Source: Sipunculus nudus (taxonomy: Eukaryota; Annelida; Sipuncula; Golfingiida; Sipunculidae). Taken from it: a stretch of 64,000 bases of DNA. The notes below the pieces were generated by a model. That model did no database searches and was not told where the DNA came from. It saw nothing but the letters and a program-made list of their open reading frames with translations. Both the position numbers and the translations under genes were made by a program. The stretch spans positions 2,292,001 to 2,356,000 of the forward strand of contig CM049310.1 of NCBI GenBank assembly GCA_026874595.1, read 5' to 3'. The first letter of the stretch is position 1; each line of letters starts with the position of its first letter. Positions 10,952-18,067 of the stretch are shown here, piece by piece.

Positions 10952-12265
10952 ATGAACGAAGACCACGTGTACGCTTATTGCCGGTTTAACCCGGAAGAAC
11001 AAATTTTTGTAGCTAACCTCACGCAACCTTTGTACAACCCCAACCAAACATGGGAAGTAGCGTGTGATTTGATCACATACCCGCCACAGAGGGGGGTCTG
11101 CTTTCCCACGAGAGGTTTCGTCTCTGCGTCTGTGAAACATCTGGAGAGCGAGAATGTGGAAGATTTATTTCCTGGGCTTGAGAAAACAATGGAATTTAGA
11201 AACCCCGGTGAACAACTGGAAGATTCATCACTGGTCCCTATAAGTGTTTGTGACAACAGACCTGCCGACACCATACCGCCTTACGTGGAAATAGATTTAG
11301 GATGTTTGAATTTTTCTCAGAAGGAATACGTCTCGTACATGAACGCTATCATTAAAAGAATTTACGGGCAGGGATTTTGTGCGGGAGCCAACCCAAAAAT
11401 TGAAGTCAATAAGACTGAAGGTACCCACCCAGTCCATGGGACAGATTTTGAACTAAGTTTCGAGTACGACAAAGAAACACAGTATTTGTGCTGTTGCATG
11501 GAATTTCTAAGGGAAACCTGGACATCAAACAAGGACCATTTCAGCAAATATGTGTATGGGCTATATTTCAGCCCGGGGGTTTTGTCACCATTCGGTATCA
11601 CTCGAGGGGTTACCTTGTATTTCCCATTAACGCATTTCAAAAAGAACCACCCAGTGTTCAAATACGGGACTTCGCAGACGTATTGTAATTTTGTGTCACC
11701 GTCTGAAAGCAAAAACCCTTTAATACCTGGCCAAAAGAATATTTTGGGGAAAGTGGTGCTACAGGAAGACAAACAATGGGGTGAGGGCGCACCAGACATT
11801 TTGGAAAAACATTTCAAACGTATGACTATGCTCTACTGCTTCAAATTTGTAGATTACATATCAGACAATCGTACGTTTTTACTTTCCTGCAATTTAATTA
11901 CACCGTCATACATTTGGGGACGGGAAAACGGTAACGAAGCCCGTTGGGACATGTACCCGTTATTGGTATGGCCTTCTTCGGCGAAAGGTCATTATGAACC
12001 AAAAAATTTAAAATTTTTTCCGTTGCATAGCACAGCAGAAACCAGTCTGGTGATTTTTAAATTGCAGGACATGGAAACAGAACAACCTCTCTTATTGGAT
12101 TCCGGGTCGGTGGTTATAGGGTTGGTGTTCAAGTACAACCCGATGCCAAACAGAAGCGTGTTTTACCGTCCAATCACATATCCGCATGATTGGAAAGAAG
12201 GTGCTGATTGGTCCGAAATTTTACAATCTGAAACAGAGATGAAATCCATGGCCACATTTTCTTAA
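10952..12265 (+). CDS. Minor capsid (penton-like) candidate, paralogue 1
   Basis: 437 residues from ATG 10952; this start is preferred because TTATAAAGG at 10915-10923 would place transcription start just before it. The N-terminus has the layout RFNPEEQIFVANLTQPLY...WEVACDLITYP, the same arrangement (peptide-like display, then W-E-V-A, then Y/F-P) as the genes at 24776 and 26103. Proteins with this opening are common in invertebrate Polintons and are thought to be structural; a penton or minor capsid role is inferred. No frame break. Upstream is the core protein, downstream a separate TATA-driven gene. Confidence 0.6.
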   Translation: MNEDHVYAYCRFNPEEQIFVANLTQPLYNPNQTWEVACDLITYPPQRGVCFPTRGFVSASVKHLESENVEDLFPGLEKTMEFRNPGEQLEDSSLVPISVCDNRPADTIPPYVEIDLGCLNFSQKEYVSYMNAIIKRIYGQGFCAGANPKIEVNKTEGTHPVHGTDFELSFEYDKETQYLCCCMEFLRETWTSNKDHFSKYVYGLYFSPGVLSPFGITRGVTLYFPLTHFKKNHPVFKYGTSQTYCNFVSPSESKNPLIPGQKNILGKVVLQEDKQWGEGAPDILEKHFKRMTMLYCFKFVDYISDNRTFLLSCNLITPSYIWGRENGNEARWDMYPLLVWPSSAKGHYEPKNLKFFPLHSTAETSLVIFKLQDMETEQPLLLDSGSVVIGLVFKYNPMPNRSVFYRPITYPHDWKEGADWSEILQSETEMKSMATFS

Positions 12266-12289
12266 TGTGCGCCTGTGTATATAGGGGAG

Positions 12290-12308
12290 GTATATAAAGT
12301 ATATAAAG
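12290..12308 (+). promoter_or_regulatory. Tandem TATA boxes
   Basis: Two overlapping TATATAAAG-type boxes, 11 bp apart, about 45 bp upstream of the ATG at 12346. No other promoter in the element shows a doubled box this clearly. Confidence 0.6.
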
Positions 12309-12345
12309 CGGTGCGTGTTTGTCAGAAACGTCAAAAAAAAGAAAT

Positions 12346-13074
12346 ATGGACCTGACATCCCAAGCAGACCAGTTTTGTCCCCTGTACGGGGGAGATAAAG
12401 CCTTAAGTAAAAAAGCGGTGAATTTCGCTTGTAACCTGCTGTATAATTGGATGAAAGGGAACGTACCGCTACGGAAGTCAGAGCTGGACCAATTGTATAA
12501 ATACGGGGTAGAGGGTTTGGTTTCCCCAGATGTCGATTATGCGCAGCGGAAATCCTTTTTGAACAAAACGCCAAACGGTCGGAAAATACGCGACGTACTC
12601 TCCAAAGAATTATGCAGAAACTGGTGTACAAAACCAGCGGTAACGACATCAAACGTTTCGAAACCCCTTTCAACCAAACAAAAAGCGAAAAAGAGAGACC
12701 ATCCGGAAGACGAGTTTTACGAAACACCACCTCCGGGGAGGTACGAACGCCTCCCGTCAGAAGAACAGTACCTGGGGGAAACGGGGCATTACCCATACGG
12801 AGAACCAGTTCCGGAAAGGAAACAAAAGGTCAGCAAAAACAAAGTCGGTACTTCCCGTGCCAAAGGTGGGGTACCGTATCACCCCCAAACTGGTCGGAGC
12901 AGGAGCAGGTGGATAGAAGACCCAGACGAGGAGGAGGAGGAGGAAGACGACGAAGATTATTTCAGGGAGGAAGAGGGGGGTTACGAAGATCAATCGAACG
13001 AAGGGTATTACTGGGAGAGACAAGAAGACACAGACGAAGAGACCCATCTCCCCCCGAAACACCGGCGCCAGTAG
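12346..13074 (+). CDS. Unknown viral protein with charged, disordered C-terminal half
   Basis: 242 residues. The first 110 residues look folded (several Cys: FCPLY, FACNLL, ELCRNW). From about 115 on it is Pro/Arg/Glu-rich, with a run of acidic residues near 205-215 and many Tyr and Gly; probably disordered. No family recognised. An overlapping +1 frame (12612-13136) is also open, but it is rich in Arg and looks like a by-product of the biased composition. The gene lies directly upstream of the integrase without an obvious TATA box between them, so both may come from one transcript. Confidence 0.55.
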   Translation: MDLTSQADQFCPLYGGDKALSKKAVNFACNLLYNWMKGNVPLRKSELDQLYKYGVEGLVSPDVDYAQRKSFLNKTPNGRKIRDVLSKELCRNWCTKPAVTTSNVSKPLSTKQKAKKRDHPEDEFYETPPPGRYERLPSEEQYLGETGHYPYGEPVPERKQKVSKNKVGTSRAKGGVPYHPQTGRSRSRWIEDPDEEEEEEDDEDYFREEEGGYEDQSNEGYYWERQEDTDEETHLPPKHRRQ

Positions 13075-13146
13075 AAAACAAACCACCCCAGGAACGAAAA
13101 GTAAAACGTGAAGTCGATTTCTATTTTCCTTTTTGAACAGGAACAA

Positions 13147-14193
13147 ATGGAAGAAGCGTTTCACAAGAGCCCGTATGCTTACACAGGAAACGTAAAAGCT
13201 TTGGCAAAAGCAGCTAGAGTGAAAGAAGATGAAGCGAGAGAGTATTTGGGGAGGCAGAACGCTTATACATTATTTAGACCAGTCAGGCGGCGTTACAGGC
13301 GAGCCCGTATTTTGGTAGGGGGTTTAGACGCACAGTGGCAGGCAGATTTGGCGGACATGCAACAGATCGCTGGAAAAAACCAAAACCACAAGTATATTTT
13401 AACTATCATCGATGTGCTTTCACGTTACGCTTGGGCAGTGCCACTAAAAGACAAGACAGGTTCACAAGTGGCTTCGGCATTCGAATCGGTATTTGAAAAA
13501 GGGCGTGTACCTAAAAAACTGCAAACGGACGAAGGGTTAGAATTCCGCAACAAACATGTACGAGAGCTTTTAGAAAGAAAGGACATCACATGGTTTGCAA
13601 CCAAAAACAGGGACGTGAAAGCAAGTTTAGTGGAAAGGTTCAACCGGACCCTGAAAAAAAGGCGGTTTGCGGCTATGAATGACAATAATACGTATAGGTG
13701 GTTGGAAGACTTGCCTGAAGCTTTGGAACAGTACAACAGTCGACCGCACACAGCCCATGGGTTAGCCCCTCGCGAAGTTACCCCGAGTAACCAGTCCGTT
13801 GTGTGGCGCAGGCTTTATGGGCACCCATCAAAACTGCACCGGGAAAAAAAACGCGACAACAGTATCCCAGTAGGGTCCCGTGTCGTTTTGAGCAGCGCTA
13901 AAAAAAGTTCATTTGCAGAGCGGGGTTATGTACCGCGTTGGACGGAAGAAACATTCCTTGTGAAACGGGTATACCCTGAAGTGGGAGGAGCTGACGTTTA
14001 CGAGTTGGAAGATATGGAGGGTGAGAGTTTAAAAGGCCGCTTTTACAAGGACGAACTACAACGCGTGACATTACCGAGACCGCCTAAAGTAGAAGAGCGT
14101 GTGGTTCAAAGGAAGAAAGGATGGAAACTTGTACAATGGCGAGGCCACCCGGAAAAATTCAACCAGTGGGTACGGCTGAAAAGAAAGAAATGA
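13147..14193 (+). CDS. int: Retrovirus-type DDE integrase with chromodomain-like C-terminus
   Basis: Inserts the element into host DNA. 348 residues from ATG 13147; the first 60 residues (SPYAYTGNVKALAKAA, then NAYTLFRPVRR) match the N-terminal region of Polinton integrases, so this start is preferred to 13108. The catalytic core shows WQADLADM (first D), LQTDEGLEF (second D) and LVERFNRTLK (E), with YNSRPHTAHGLAP after it. The C-terminus has KLVQWRGHPEKFNQWV, the end of a chromodomain-like fold that may target chromatin. Intact. A pyrimidine-rich stretch ending in AACAG (13116-13140) just before the ATG could be a splice acceptor. The stop overlaps the next gene's ATG (ATGA at 14190). Confidence 0.93.
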   Translation: MEEAFHKSPYAYTGNVKALAKAARVKEDEAREYLGRQNAYTLFRPVRRRYRRARILVGGLDAQWQADLADMQQIAGKNQNHKYILTIIDVLSRYAWAVPLKDKTGSQVASAFESVFEKGRVPKKLQTDEGLEFRNKHVRELLERKDITWFATKNRDVKASLVERFNRTLKKRRFAAMNDNNTYRWLEDLPEALEQYNSRPHTAHGLAPREVTPSNQSVVWRRLYGHPSKLHREKKRDNSIPVGSRVVLSSAKKSSFAERGYVPRWTEETFLVKRVYPEVGGADVYELEDMEGESLKGRFYKDELQRVTLPRPPKVEERVVQRKKGWKLVQWRGHPEKFNQWVRLKRKK

Positions 14194-14429
14194 AATCATG
14201 CATGCAAACATGCACGCGAAGTTTAGTTTTGTTTGTGGCGCAATTAGTCGTGATCGGGCTATTGGTGGTGACATCGTTAACCATGTTAGTGTGGAAGGTA
14301 TCGGCAGTAGAGGATAAGGCCTACTGGACAGGTTTGCTTTCGGCGTCAGTGGGATACCTGATGCCGACCCCAAAACTTAAACGTATAAAAAGACAGCGTG
14401 GAGAGATTATCAACCAGAGCGGGTATTAG
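14190..14429 (+). CDS. Small single-pass membrane protein
   Basis: 79 residues from ATG 14190, which overlaps the integrase stop as ATGA. After a Cys-rich start (KSCMQTCTRS) comes one long hydrophobic helix (LVLFVAQLVVIGLLVVTSL) and then a basic tail (KLKRIKRQRG). Function unknown. Small membrane proteins next to the integrase or capsid genes are frequent in this element class. The stop-start overlap suggests coupled translation. A longer form from an ATG inside the integrase gene (14121 or 14136) is possible. Confidence 0.55.
   Translation: MKSCMQTCTRSLVLFVAQLVVIGLLVVTSLTMLVWKVSAVEDKAYWTGLLSASVGYLMPTPKLKRIKRQRGEIINQSGY
14383..14391 (+). promoter_or_regulatory. TATA box for the 14451 gene
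   Basis: TATAAAAAG inside the end of the membrane-protein gene, 60 bp before the next ATG. Confidence 0.5.
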
Positions 14430-14450
14430 CGTAGACAAAAAATTAAAACC

Positions 14451-15044
14451 ATGCGAGCAAAAGGAGCTAACACCACCGGGTTTGGGATACGCAGCAGTAA
14501 AGGCAAAGCGGGTTTGTTGTGGTCAGTGAGCATGGGCCGCGGACCAGAAATCGCCACCCCTGTTCAAACTTTCACTTCACCGGAAGTTTTACCCACTGAA
14601 GGAAAAGCGGGCCCTGTGCCTCTTGTACCGGAAGATAAACTATTCTCCCCGGGATATAGAGTGAAAATGCCCCAAACAGATTTTATCCGGTCGGGTGTGG
14701 GTCCCCCGACAGAAAACCAAATCAAGGACGCTATGATATTTGAAGAATTTAAAAAAGCGGCTTTGGCCCCCCACGCTACCTATTTACCTTACGAGGAACG
14801 TTTCCAGTTGCCGTTCAAACAAGGGAAAGAAGAGTCCCCTTACGGGTCAGCAGCATACCCAGCTGAAATGTTCGGGGCCAATTCCTTTTACATGGAGGAC
14901 GGGGTTAGCGGGGTTAACGAAATACCGTATGAATACGTGGAAGAAACCGGGCCACCGGTGAAGAAAAAAAGCAGGAGCCATAGCGGGACACCCAGCAGTC
15001 AAGAGTTCCCTTTCAAACGCAAACGGGTGAAACTCTATTATTAA
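14451..15044 (+). CDS. Unknown virion-type protein, Pro-rich, basic C-terminal end
   Basis: 197 residues, intact, ATG in good context (AACCATGC). Gly/Pro/Glu-rich, with many Phe and Tyr in short motifs (e.g. FGIRSSKGKAG, TYLPYEERFQLPF), and ends in a nuclear-localisation-like cluster (KKKSRS and KRKRVK). No family recognised. It lies among core and capsid genes with its own TATA box, so a capsid-associated or cement role is a guess. Confidence 0.5.
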   Translation: MRAKGANTTGFGIRSSKGKAGLLWSVSMGRGPEIATPVQTFTSPEVLPTEGKAGPVPLVPEDKLFSPGYRVKMPQTDFIRSGVGPPTENQIKDAMIFEEFKKAALAPHATYLPYEERFQLPFKQGKEESPYGSAAYPAEMFGANSFYMEDGVSGVNEIPYEYVEETGPPVKKKSRSHSGTPSSQEFPFKRKRVKLYY

Positions 15045-15072
15045 CCTTGAGTGACATACACGGTCAAAAACA

Positions 15073-15080
15073 TATAAAAG
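15073..15080 (+). promoter_or_regulatory. TATA box for the mu-like gene
   Basis: TATAAAAG, 71 bp upstream of ATG 15151. Confidence 0.55.
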
Positions 15081-15150
15081 GAACCTGGGTAAAAGATAAG
15101 TGAACAAATGACACCTTGGTGGTTGACACTCATATCACATTCGTTGGACG

Positions 15151-15279
15151 ATGCCCGGTCGAAAAATGAGAAAGAGAAGGAGAGCGAGGAGAGCGGCGGC
15201 CAGGAGCAGAGGTGGCAGCTATAAAAACCGACAGTTCATACACTTAGGTGGAAACAGGTACCCTCGCTGGTTTGGTTAA
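15151..15279 (+). CDS. 42-residue Arg-rich core peptide, adenovirus mu/pX-like
   Basis: Short ORF with a canonical TATA box upstream. About 17 residues in the first half are almost all Arg, Lys or Ala (MRKRRRARRAAARSR), followed by a Gly/Tyr/Trp tail. Size and composition resemble the adenovirus core peptide mu (pX), which condenses DNA; homology cannot be shown at this length. The next gene's TATA box (15220-15227) lies within it and TAATAAA is at its stop, so the ORF is tightly built into the array. Confidence 0.55.
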   Translation: MPGRKMRKRRRARRAAARSRGGSYKNRQFIHLGGNRYPRWFG

Positions 15280-15303
15280 TAAAAAGAAAAACCGAAAGCA
15301 AAA

Positions 15304-15843
15304 ATGATGGAGAAGAGTAAAAAGTGCAAGCAGAAATTAAAAACCATGGGGAGAAAAGCGCGAGAAGCGCTGGTAAAGGCACGTAAAAATATTAACCGTG
15401 AAGCTGTGGAATGTTTTGGACGTTCCAAGCCCAAACCACAATGGTTTTACGACATGATGCATCCTTTGGGAGCTATGGGAGGCGGCCGGATCAGGAAAGT
15501 AAGAAAACAGTACAACCCAGAACGTGAAATGTGGATGAGAAAATACGATACACGCAGCAGATCCATACCATACATGGATCCGCGTTTTGCCCGGCGTGGT
15601 GCGGCTGGCATCAGGAGACGGCGAGACGATTTAAAAGACCCATACTGGAACCCGGGAGACACATTGGTGGGTAGCGCTGATGAGAACGTAGGAGCTGCCG
15701 TGCCCACACCGTTGATAATGACTCCGCATATGGCATCTCCAGGTGTAACGACACGGAAAGTTAGCACCCCTAGCACTCCTGAAAGACCAATAGAGAGGAC
15801 CGCGGAAGGTTATTACAGTGTTGGCCATCCAGATATGGTATAA
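15304..15843 (+). CDS. Basic core or capsid-associated protein
   Basis: 179 residues; a second ATG follows directly (15307). The first 110 residues are very basic (KARKNINREA, GGGRIRKVRKQ, RRGAAGIRRRRDD), the last 60 are Pro/Thr-rich with SP/TP sites. Likely a DNA-binding core protein similar in role to adenovirus pVII or V (inference from composition and place). Promoter TATAAAAA at 15220. The stop TAA (15841-15843) sits inside the next TATA box. Confidence 0.5.
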   Translation: MMEKSKKCKQKLKTMGRKAREALVKARKNINREAVECFGRSKPKPQWFYDMMHPLGAMGGGRIRKVRKQYNPEREMWMRKYDTRSRSIPYMDPRFARRGAAGIRRRRDDLKDPYWNPGDTLVGSADENVGAAVPTPLIMTPHMASPGVTTRKVSTPSTPERPIERTAEGYYSVGHPDMV

Positions 15844-15847
15844 AAAG
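15839..15847 (+). promoter_or_regulatory. TATA box overlapping a stop codon
   Basis: TATAAAAAG with the preceding gene's TAA inside it. It lies 40 bp before ATG 15887 and probably drives the three overlapping genes 15887-17489. Confidence 0.55.
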
Positions 15848-15886
15848 CCCCTGCACACCCGAGATAACCTGGATTTAAAAAAAAAC

Positions 15887-16108
15887 ATGGCACCGAAAAA
15901 GAAAAAAGATGAAGGTGACGTTGAAAAGAAGAAAACTGGAAGAAAAAGGAAAGACGACGCCGATCTCAAAGAACCGCGGCGAAAACCCATAGCCTCTGAA
16001 GTAAAAAAAATAAAAGCAGAAATAAAAAATCCACCAGCCAAAAAAATGGTCAGCATTTTGAAAAAGAACTTGGTTCCACCTAAAGCTCCACCGGGGAAAA
16101 AATGGTAG
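15887..16108 (+). CDS. 73-residue Lys-rich core peptide
   Basis: Composition is about one third lysine (starts APKKKKDEG, ends APPGKKW), with alternating acidic residues. Looks like a histone-tail-like DNA-binding peptide. Its TAG (16106-16108) overlaps the next ATG (16102), so the two genes are probably translated from one mRNA. Confidence 0.5.
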   Translation: MAPKKKKDEGDVEKKKTGRKRKDDADLKEPRRKPIASEVKKIKAEIKNPPAKKMVSILKKNLVPPKAPPGKKW

Positions 16109-17037
16109 AAAAAGATATGCGTACATTGGCCACTGTCGCGCATCCGTCCCCGCCTTTGGATACACCGTATACGTTAGCAAATCCTACAGCGGTGTCACAA
16201 CTGAAACCAGGTGCAGTGAAACACTCGGCAAACGTAATTAATACCACAGATCAAAGTGAAGTGACCGATTTTCTGAACAGGATTACGACACCGGGAGAGA
16301 AAAGAAAAATCCTCAACCAGACTTTCGGCGACCCCTACAGATCGCGCCTCCGACACCCGGGAGCCTCATTACAGTCGTCGCCTGTGACACCTAAATCCCA
16401 AGTTCCCATTTTGTTTGAAACGTTTTCACCAGGGAATAGAACACCCAAATCCACGCCTATGAAAGCATCAGTACTGACGGCCAGTGTTTTAAGAGGCGAC
16501 AGGCCCCCTTACTCACCTTCGCCCACAGCGGATGAGGTACCTAAAAAGGGTGTCAGGATGAAATTGCCCTCGGAAACACCTAAAAGAGTTGAGCAAGTGA
16601 GACGGCGTTTGAAACTGGACAAATCAAAAAGGGATTCTCCCACCGGAAGCCAACCTCCGGCTACGCCAGGGCCTTCCGGAACCACGGAGAAAAAGCAGAA
16701 AGGAGGACCTTACAAAAATACTAACCAGCCAGTGGTGCAAGTACAACAGCAGTCAATTGAGAATACGGGGGTCAGAGATATCCAAATGCAGACAGACGAA
16801 CCAGTCATGGGTACCATGGGGACACAAACTTTAGTACCGCAAAAAAGTGATTTCGGAATGCAAACCGCATCAGCGGTACAGCCCCCCGCGACAGAAACCG
16901 GAAATGTAGGCGTGCAAATCGGCGACGGATTAGGTGTCCCCCCTGCCTCAGCCTATGTCATGTCACGCGAAATCAAAGAGGCATACAGGAAGCACGGTGA
17001 CGTTCTACGGCACATGGCAACGCGAGGGATATGTTAG
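16102..17037 (+). CDS. Pro/Thr-rich phosphoprotein-like protein with a row of dynein LC8-type motifs
   Basis: 311 residues, mostly disordered: many SP/TP sites (TPKSQVP, TPKSTPMK, SPSPTAD). Residues about 225-275 carry IQMQTDEP, MGTQTLVP, FGMQTASA and GVQIGDGL. The QT/QI anchors are spaced 12, 12 and 18 residues apart. LC8 (DYNLL) binds short x-x-T/M-Q-T/V anchors, and arrays with such spacing are its typical multivalent partners, so dynein or LC8 recruitment is a specific prediction. The C-terminus (SREIKEAYRKHGDVLRHMA) is helical. Start and stop both overlap neighbouring genes. Confidence 0.55.
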   Translation: MVEKDMRTLATVAHPSPPLDTPYTLANPTAVSQLKPGAVKHSANVINTTDQSEVTDFLNRITTPGEKRKILNQTFGDPYRSRLRHPGASLQSSPVTPKSQVPILFETFSPGNRTPKSTPMKASVLTASVLRGDRPPYSPSPTADEVPKKGVRMKLPSETPKRVEQVRRRLKLDKSKRDSPTGSQPPATPGPSGTTEKKQKGGPYKNTNQPVVQVQQQSIENTGVRDIQMQTDEPVMGTMGTQTLVPQKSDFGMQTASAVQPPATETGNVGVQIGDGLGVPPASAYVMSREIKEAYRKHGDVLRHMATRGIC

Positions 17038-17489
17038 ATAACGACAGTTTCCGGCAGGAAATGTTTAAACAGAGCCCTGACGAAGTCATTACTTTGGTCT
17101 GTTTAGCACTAGCCATCGTGATTGAAACTTTCCACTGCATGCAGCAAGAAGCCACAAAAGATGCGATGGGTTTTTGGGCATATGTTTCTGAAAAGGCGAA
17201 AACCCCACCGTACTTCATGTTGAACAGGGGGCTGGTACACAAAGTAAGGGCTCACACCATATTTACCGGAAGGGAACACATGCAACCCCTGGCGCAGTTC
17301 ATGGTGAGGATGTTACAGTGGGAGGAACGGGACCAAACGATTAACGTTGCACGGGAATGTTTGGAAAACCCGGCAGGGAAAATATGGTACATGCGGTTGC
17401 TGTTGCAAACGGGTGAACAGTCACTAAAGAATTTGTTAGAAGTGGCAATACCATATTTCACAGGCATCATGCGGGAACTGAACCTATAA
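17031..17489 (+). CDS. Unknown helical viral protein
   Basis: 152 residues, intact. ATG 17031 overlaps the previous stop (ATGTTAG). Predominantly helical with hydrophobic stretches (VITLVCLALAIVIETF) and scattered Cys and Met; no family recognised. It is the last gene of the overlapping trio 15887-17489. Its stop TAA (17487-17489) lies inside TATAAAAG at 17485-17492. Confidence 0.5.
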   Translation: MLDNDSFRQEMFKQSPDEVITLVCLALAIVIETFHCMQQEATKDAMGFWAYVSEKAKTPPYFMLNRGLVHKVRAHTIFTGREHMQPLAQFMVRMLQWEERDQTINVARECLENPAGKIWYMRLLLQTGEQSLKNLLEVAIPYFTGIMRELNL

Positions 17490-17492
17490 AAG
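17485..17492 (+). promoter_or_regulatory. TATA box without a close downstream gene
   Basis: A canonical TATAAAAG, but the next plus-strand gene is MCP1, 575 bp away, and MCP1 has its own TATA box. It may mark a lost gene, a long MCP leader or a non-coding RNA. Confidence 0.4.
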
Positions 17493-17994
17493 GCGACGTA
17501 CCAGATAGAGAGACTTTCATTTTTACACAGGAGGTTGGGGTTAACGGGTGTAATAGTGACGAGGTCTTTTTCAGCCCATTCAATTTGAAAGTAGCCCCTG
17601 GTCAGACATAGTTTTTCTGTTTTAGTATCTCGTAGTTTAGATTTTTTTTTCATGACCGGGGCGTTCATTTCCATTATCATTTGCTTAGGCCCTTTTTTCA
17701 ATTTGTGAGATGGATCGAGGGGGGGAGGGGGTTCGGTTTCGTCCCTTGTTTCTGTTTCTTGGTTTGTTAAAGTGGATTGAATAAAGGTTTGTTCTGTTCA
17801 ACTTGTTCTTTGAATTCATCATCGTAATATACAAGTATTTTGTGAATATTTTCAAGTGTGTCTGCAAAACGTGTGTCTGCTATAGTAGCTGTTGAGCCAT
17901 CTGGGCGTGTTAGTCTGTTTCCCCCCCCCCCCCCCAAAAAAAAAAATCCCCAAGGTTTTATTGTGTGGTCGAGACATGTTATGTATTCATTCAT
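17490..17994 (-). pseudogene. Broken minus-strand gene of unknown function
   Basis: Minus-strand ATG 17994 opens a frame that crosses a T11/G15 homopolymer tract (17921-17946 on the plus strand) and continues with protein-like sequence (RPDGSTATIADTRFADTLEN) to a stop at 17767. The neighbouring frame then goes on with an equally protein-like stretch (LTRGYFQIEWAEKDLVTITP) past 17500 and stays open, antisense to the gene above, to 17252. This implies one frame change near 17770-17790. The homopolymer tract makes the upstream frame uncertain. No family recognised. It is the only minus-strand gene in the late-gene block, and nothing on the plus strand competes with it in 17490-18060. Confidence 0.4.
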
Positions 17995-18021
17995 TTTTCT
18001 TAAAGTTAACCTCCAGAAGAG

Positions 18022-18029
18022 TATAAAAG
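18022..18029 (+). promoter_or_regulatory. TATA box of MCP1
   Basis: TATAAAAG, 39 bp before the MCP1 ATG. The stretch AGTAAGAAACATGGT around the ATG is repeated before MCP2. Confidence 0.6.
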
Positions 18030-18067
18030 TAAACTGCATGGCTATACTCAAATGAGAAGTAAGAAAC

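Noticed and set aside
12612-13136. 174-codon ORF overlapping the 12346 gene in another frame
   Set aside because: Composition is Arg/Gly-heavy and follows from the acidic Glu/Asp codons of the main frame; no start context or TATA box of its own.
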